A DNA stretch of 8,108 nt from Candidatus Omnitrophota bacterium. GTDB lineage: Bacteria; Ratteibacteria; UBA8468; B48-G9; JAFGKM01. The stretch covers positions 1 through 8,108 of the forward strand of contig JAMWCA010000055.1 of assembly GCA_023819545.1 (NCBI GenBank). The letters are read 5' to 3'. The notes below the pieces were generated by a model. That model was not told the DNA's origin, ran no database searches, and worked only from the letters and a program-made list of their open reading frames with translations. Shown here in pieces: positions 6,918 to 8,108 of the stretch (within the stretch, counting starts at the first letter, position 1; each line of letters begins with the position of its first letter). The position numbers and the translations under genes were made by a program.

Positions 6918-6946
6918 ATTATACAATCATTTTAAATTATTTTCCA
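6918..6946 (-). promoter_or_regulatory. Possible internal sigma-70-type promoter before the DUF503 gene
   Basis: The only gap of more than one base holds a consensus -10 (TATAAT, 6923-6918). A weak -35 candidate TGGAAA (6946-6941, four of six consensus matches) lies 17 bases upstream, within the larC end. Predicted transcription would begin about 4 bases before the ATG at 6907, giving a nearly leaderless message. In DNA this AT-rich, TATAAT arises often by chance, so support is mainly positional. Confidence 0.25.
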
Positions 6947-8075
6947 GATTTTTATAAACAGTTTGATAGATTTTTTTTAGTGGAATTTGTTTTTTTTCTG
7001 AAATTTTTTTACAATCTTCATATTCAGGTGATACGTTTACTACTTTACCATTTATATATGAAGTTTTTACTCTCACATTTCCAAAAGGAGTTTTAATTGT
7101 TTTCACTTCTCTTTCTAAAACTATCCTATTTTCTTTCCTGTATCTAAAACCTATAGTTGTAGATTCTTTGAAAATAATTTCACTTATTTTTTTAAAATTA
7201 CTTTCTGGCAATATAACTTCTAATTTAAAAACAGGTCTGTTTTTTTTGCCAATTCCAGAAAAAACAGAGACATCAAGAGCACCATTATTATAAAGTTTTT
7301 CTATCAAATGTCCTATAAAAACAGGACTTATATCATCAATATTTGTCTCTATGATTATAACACTATCTTTTTTATTTTCTATTCTTCCTATCATAAACTT
7401 GACCATATTTGGAGGTGGGAATTCTTTCGTTCCAGCACCATATCCAAATCTATATATATAAAAATCTGAAGTTATTGGTGAAAAATTTGCTATACTTTTG
7501 ATAATTGCAGCACCAGTTGGGGTTGTAATTTCAAATGGAATGTTTTTAGGGATTGTAGGAACACCTTTTAAAATTTCAATTGTAGCAGGTGCTATATTAG
7601 AAATACCTACTGGACTTGAAAAAACTTCTTCAATTTCAAGTATTTCAATTCCAACAATTACACTTGTTATTTCAATAATTGCGTCAATCTGTCCAACTTG
7701 ATGAAAATGAATTTTATCTTTTTCTTCTTTATGGACAATACTTTCCCCTTCAGCAAGAGTATCAAACACTTTAATTATTTTTTCTTTTATTTTTGGTGAA
7801 AAAGAGCTTTTTTCAATTATTTTAAGGATAGAACTATAGGGTGTTTCGTCATTCCATTTTCCATTTGGAATTACCAGAAATTGAGACCCTCCCTGCATAT
7901 GTCCATACTGTGTCTTTCTATTTACTTTTTTTATTTCTATCCTATAATTCTCAATGGGTAATTTTTTTAATTCTTTTTTTAAAGATACTATATCAAGTCC
8001 AGCATCTACCAAACTTCCTGCAAGCATATCTCCTGAACATCCATCAAAGAGTTCAAAATATCCGATTTTACTCAT
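6927..8075 (-). CDS. larC: LarC, nickel-pincer cofactor biosynthesis nickel-insertion protein
   Basis: LarC is the CTP-dependent cyclometallase that inserts nickel into the pyridinium bis-thiocarboxylate precursor to make the nickel-pincer nucleotide cofactor of lactate racemase and related LarA enzymes. The 382 residues align with the family by motif: FDGCSGDMLAGSLVDAG (10-26), LAEGESIVHK (107-116), HFHQVGQIDAIIEI (123-136), SSPVGISN (153-160), PATIEILKGVP (163-173), TPTGAA (185-190), GYGAGTKEFPPPN (211-223), ETNIDDISP (243-251), GALDVS (265-270), TTIGFRYR (306-313) and a C-terminal SPEYEDCKK (349-357). Residues around 71-82 lack the His-rich, Arg-Ser-Tyr type loop frequent in LarC. It is one uninterrupted reading frame, unlike the Lactobacillus plantarum larC1/larC2 pair. 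No larA, larB or larE is in the window. The ATG at 8075 follows purine-rich sequence without a clear GGAG and probably overlaps the stop of an upstream gene as ATGA. Confidence 0.93.
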   Translation of the reverse strand: MSKIGYFELFDGCSGDMLAGSLVDAGLDIVSLKKELKKLPIENYRIEIKKVNRKTQYGHMQGGSQFLVIPNGKWNDETPYSSILKIIEKSSFSPKIKEKIIKVFDTLAEGESIVHKEEKDKIHFHQVGQIDAIIEITSVIVGIEILEIEEVFSSPVGISNIAPATIEILKGVPTIPKNIPFEITTPTGAAIIKSIANFSPITSDFYIYRFGYGAGTKEFPPPNMVKFMIGRIENKKDSVIIIETNIDDISPVFIGHLIEKLYNNGALDVSVFSGIGKKNRPVFKLEVILPESNFKKISEIIFKESTTIGFRYRKENRIVLEREVKTIKTPFGNVRVKTSYINGKVVNVSPEYEDCKKISEKKQIPLKKIYQTVYKNLENNLK

Positions 8076-8108
8076 TCTTTTTTCTTTTGCAATACCTGAG
8101 AGATCGCG
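8072..8108 (-). CDS. C-terminal end of an unidentified upstream gene (tentative)
   Basis: In one minus-strand frame the last 37 bases encode about 11 residues ending in QVLQKKKE and a TGA that overlaps the larC start codon as ATGA. A 4-base stop/start overlap matches the tight packing of the other genes here, so this is probably the tail of the preceding operon gene. All three minus-strand frames are open across these few bases, so the frame choice is inference, and the fragment is too short to identify. Confidence 0.4.
   Translation of the reverse strand, partial: AISQVLQKKKE

Larger units (their letters stand above)
1..8108 (-). other. Probable single transcription unit (larC to phosphohexomutase)
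   Basis: Eight genes on one strand are separated, in order, by +19, +1, -1, -4, -20, -13 and -14 bases. No inverted repeat with a T-run in the transcribed orientation is visible at any junction, and no plus-strand gene is credible. Together this supports one polycistronic operon that extends beyond both ends of the window, with extensive translational coupling. The only plausible internal promoter is the weak candidate before the DUF503 gene. Confidence 0.8.

Noticed and set aside
7226..7246. Inverted repeat AAAACAG-GT-CTGTTTT followed by T-run, terminator-like
   Set aside because: The two-base loop is too small for a stable hairpin, the T-run is on the plus strand where no gene is transcribed, and it lies inside larC coding sequence.
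6908..7701. Plus-strand frames opposite larC
   Set aside because: LarC motifs on the minus strand account for the region; the plus products are low-complexity shadows.
1..8108. CRISPR array, tRNA/rRNA genes, insertion sequence ends or phage genes
   Set aside because: No spaced direct repeats, no tRNA-like cloverleaf or rRNA segment, and no transposase or phage protein motifs were seen; genes fill essentially the whole window.

Overview
This is an 8.1 kb stretch of a bacterial chromosome with low GC (roughly 27% by eye on sampled lines). Every gene I can support reads leftward on the minus strand. The proteins are clearly bacterial: bL21, bacterial-type ValS, HflX, TruB and NrnA. Lysine and isoleucine are heavily used, as expected from the base composition. 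I cannot name the organism. The AT richness, the short TruB, the divergent L21 and the unusual gene order would fit a poorly sampled lineage or uncultured phylum, but that is inference. No mobile element, RNA gene, CRISPR array, repeat family or clear terminator is visible.

In transcription order (right to left) the window holds: the last codons of an unidentified gene (8108-8072, tentative); larC, nickel-pincer cofactor maturation (8075-6927); a DUF503/YlxP-family gene (6907-6611); valS (6609-3988); rplU, ribosomal protein bL21 (3988-3674); hflX, a ribosome-associated GTPase (3677-2565); a DHH/DHHA1 phosphoesterase of the NrnA type (2584-1598); truB, tRNA pseudouridine-55 synthase (1610-894); and the N-terminal two thirds of a phosphohexomutase of the GlmM/phosphomannomutase family (907 to beyond base 1).

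The packing is extreme. The largest gap is 19 bases, between larC and DUF503. The next gap is 1 base, and the remaining five junctions overlap by 1, 4, 20, 13 and 14 bases. There is no room for terminators or leaders, so this looks like one polycistronic unit with translational coupling. Clear Shine-Dalgarno sites precede only valS, rplU and nrnA. The other starts lack one and probably depend on coupling. A possible internal promoter lies in the larC/DUF503 gap.

Most of the genes serve protein synthesis: tRNA charging, tRNA modification, a ribosomal protein, ribosome rescue or splitting, and RNA-fragment turnover. DUF503, nrnA and truB normally belong to the nusA-infB-rbfA-truB neighbourhood. 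Here valS, rplU and hflX sit between DUF503 and nrnA, rbfA is not present, and rplU is not followed by its usual partner rpmA. The flanking genes, larC and the phosphohexomutase, are metabolic. I see no strong evidence for a new biological system; the interest lies in gene order, start-site details and family-level sequence deviations.
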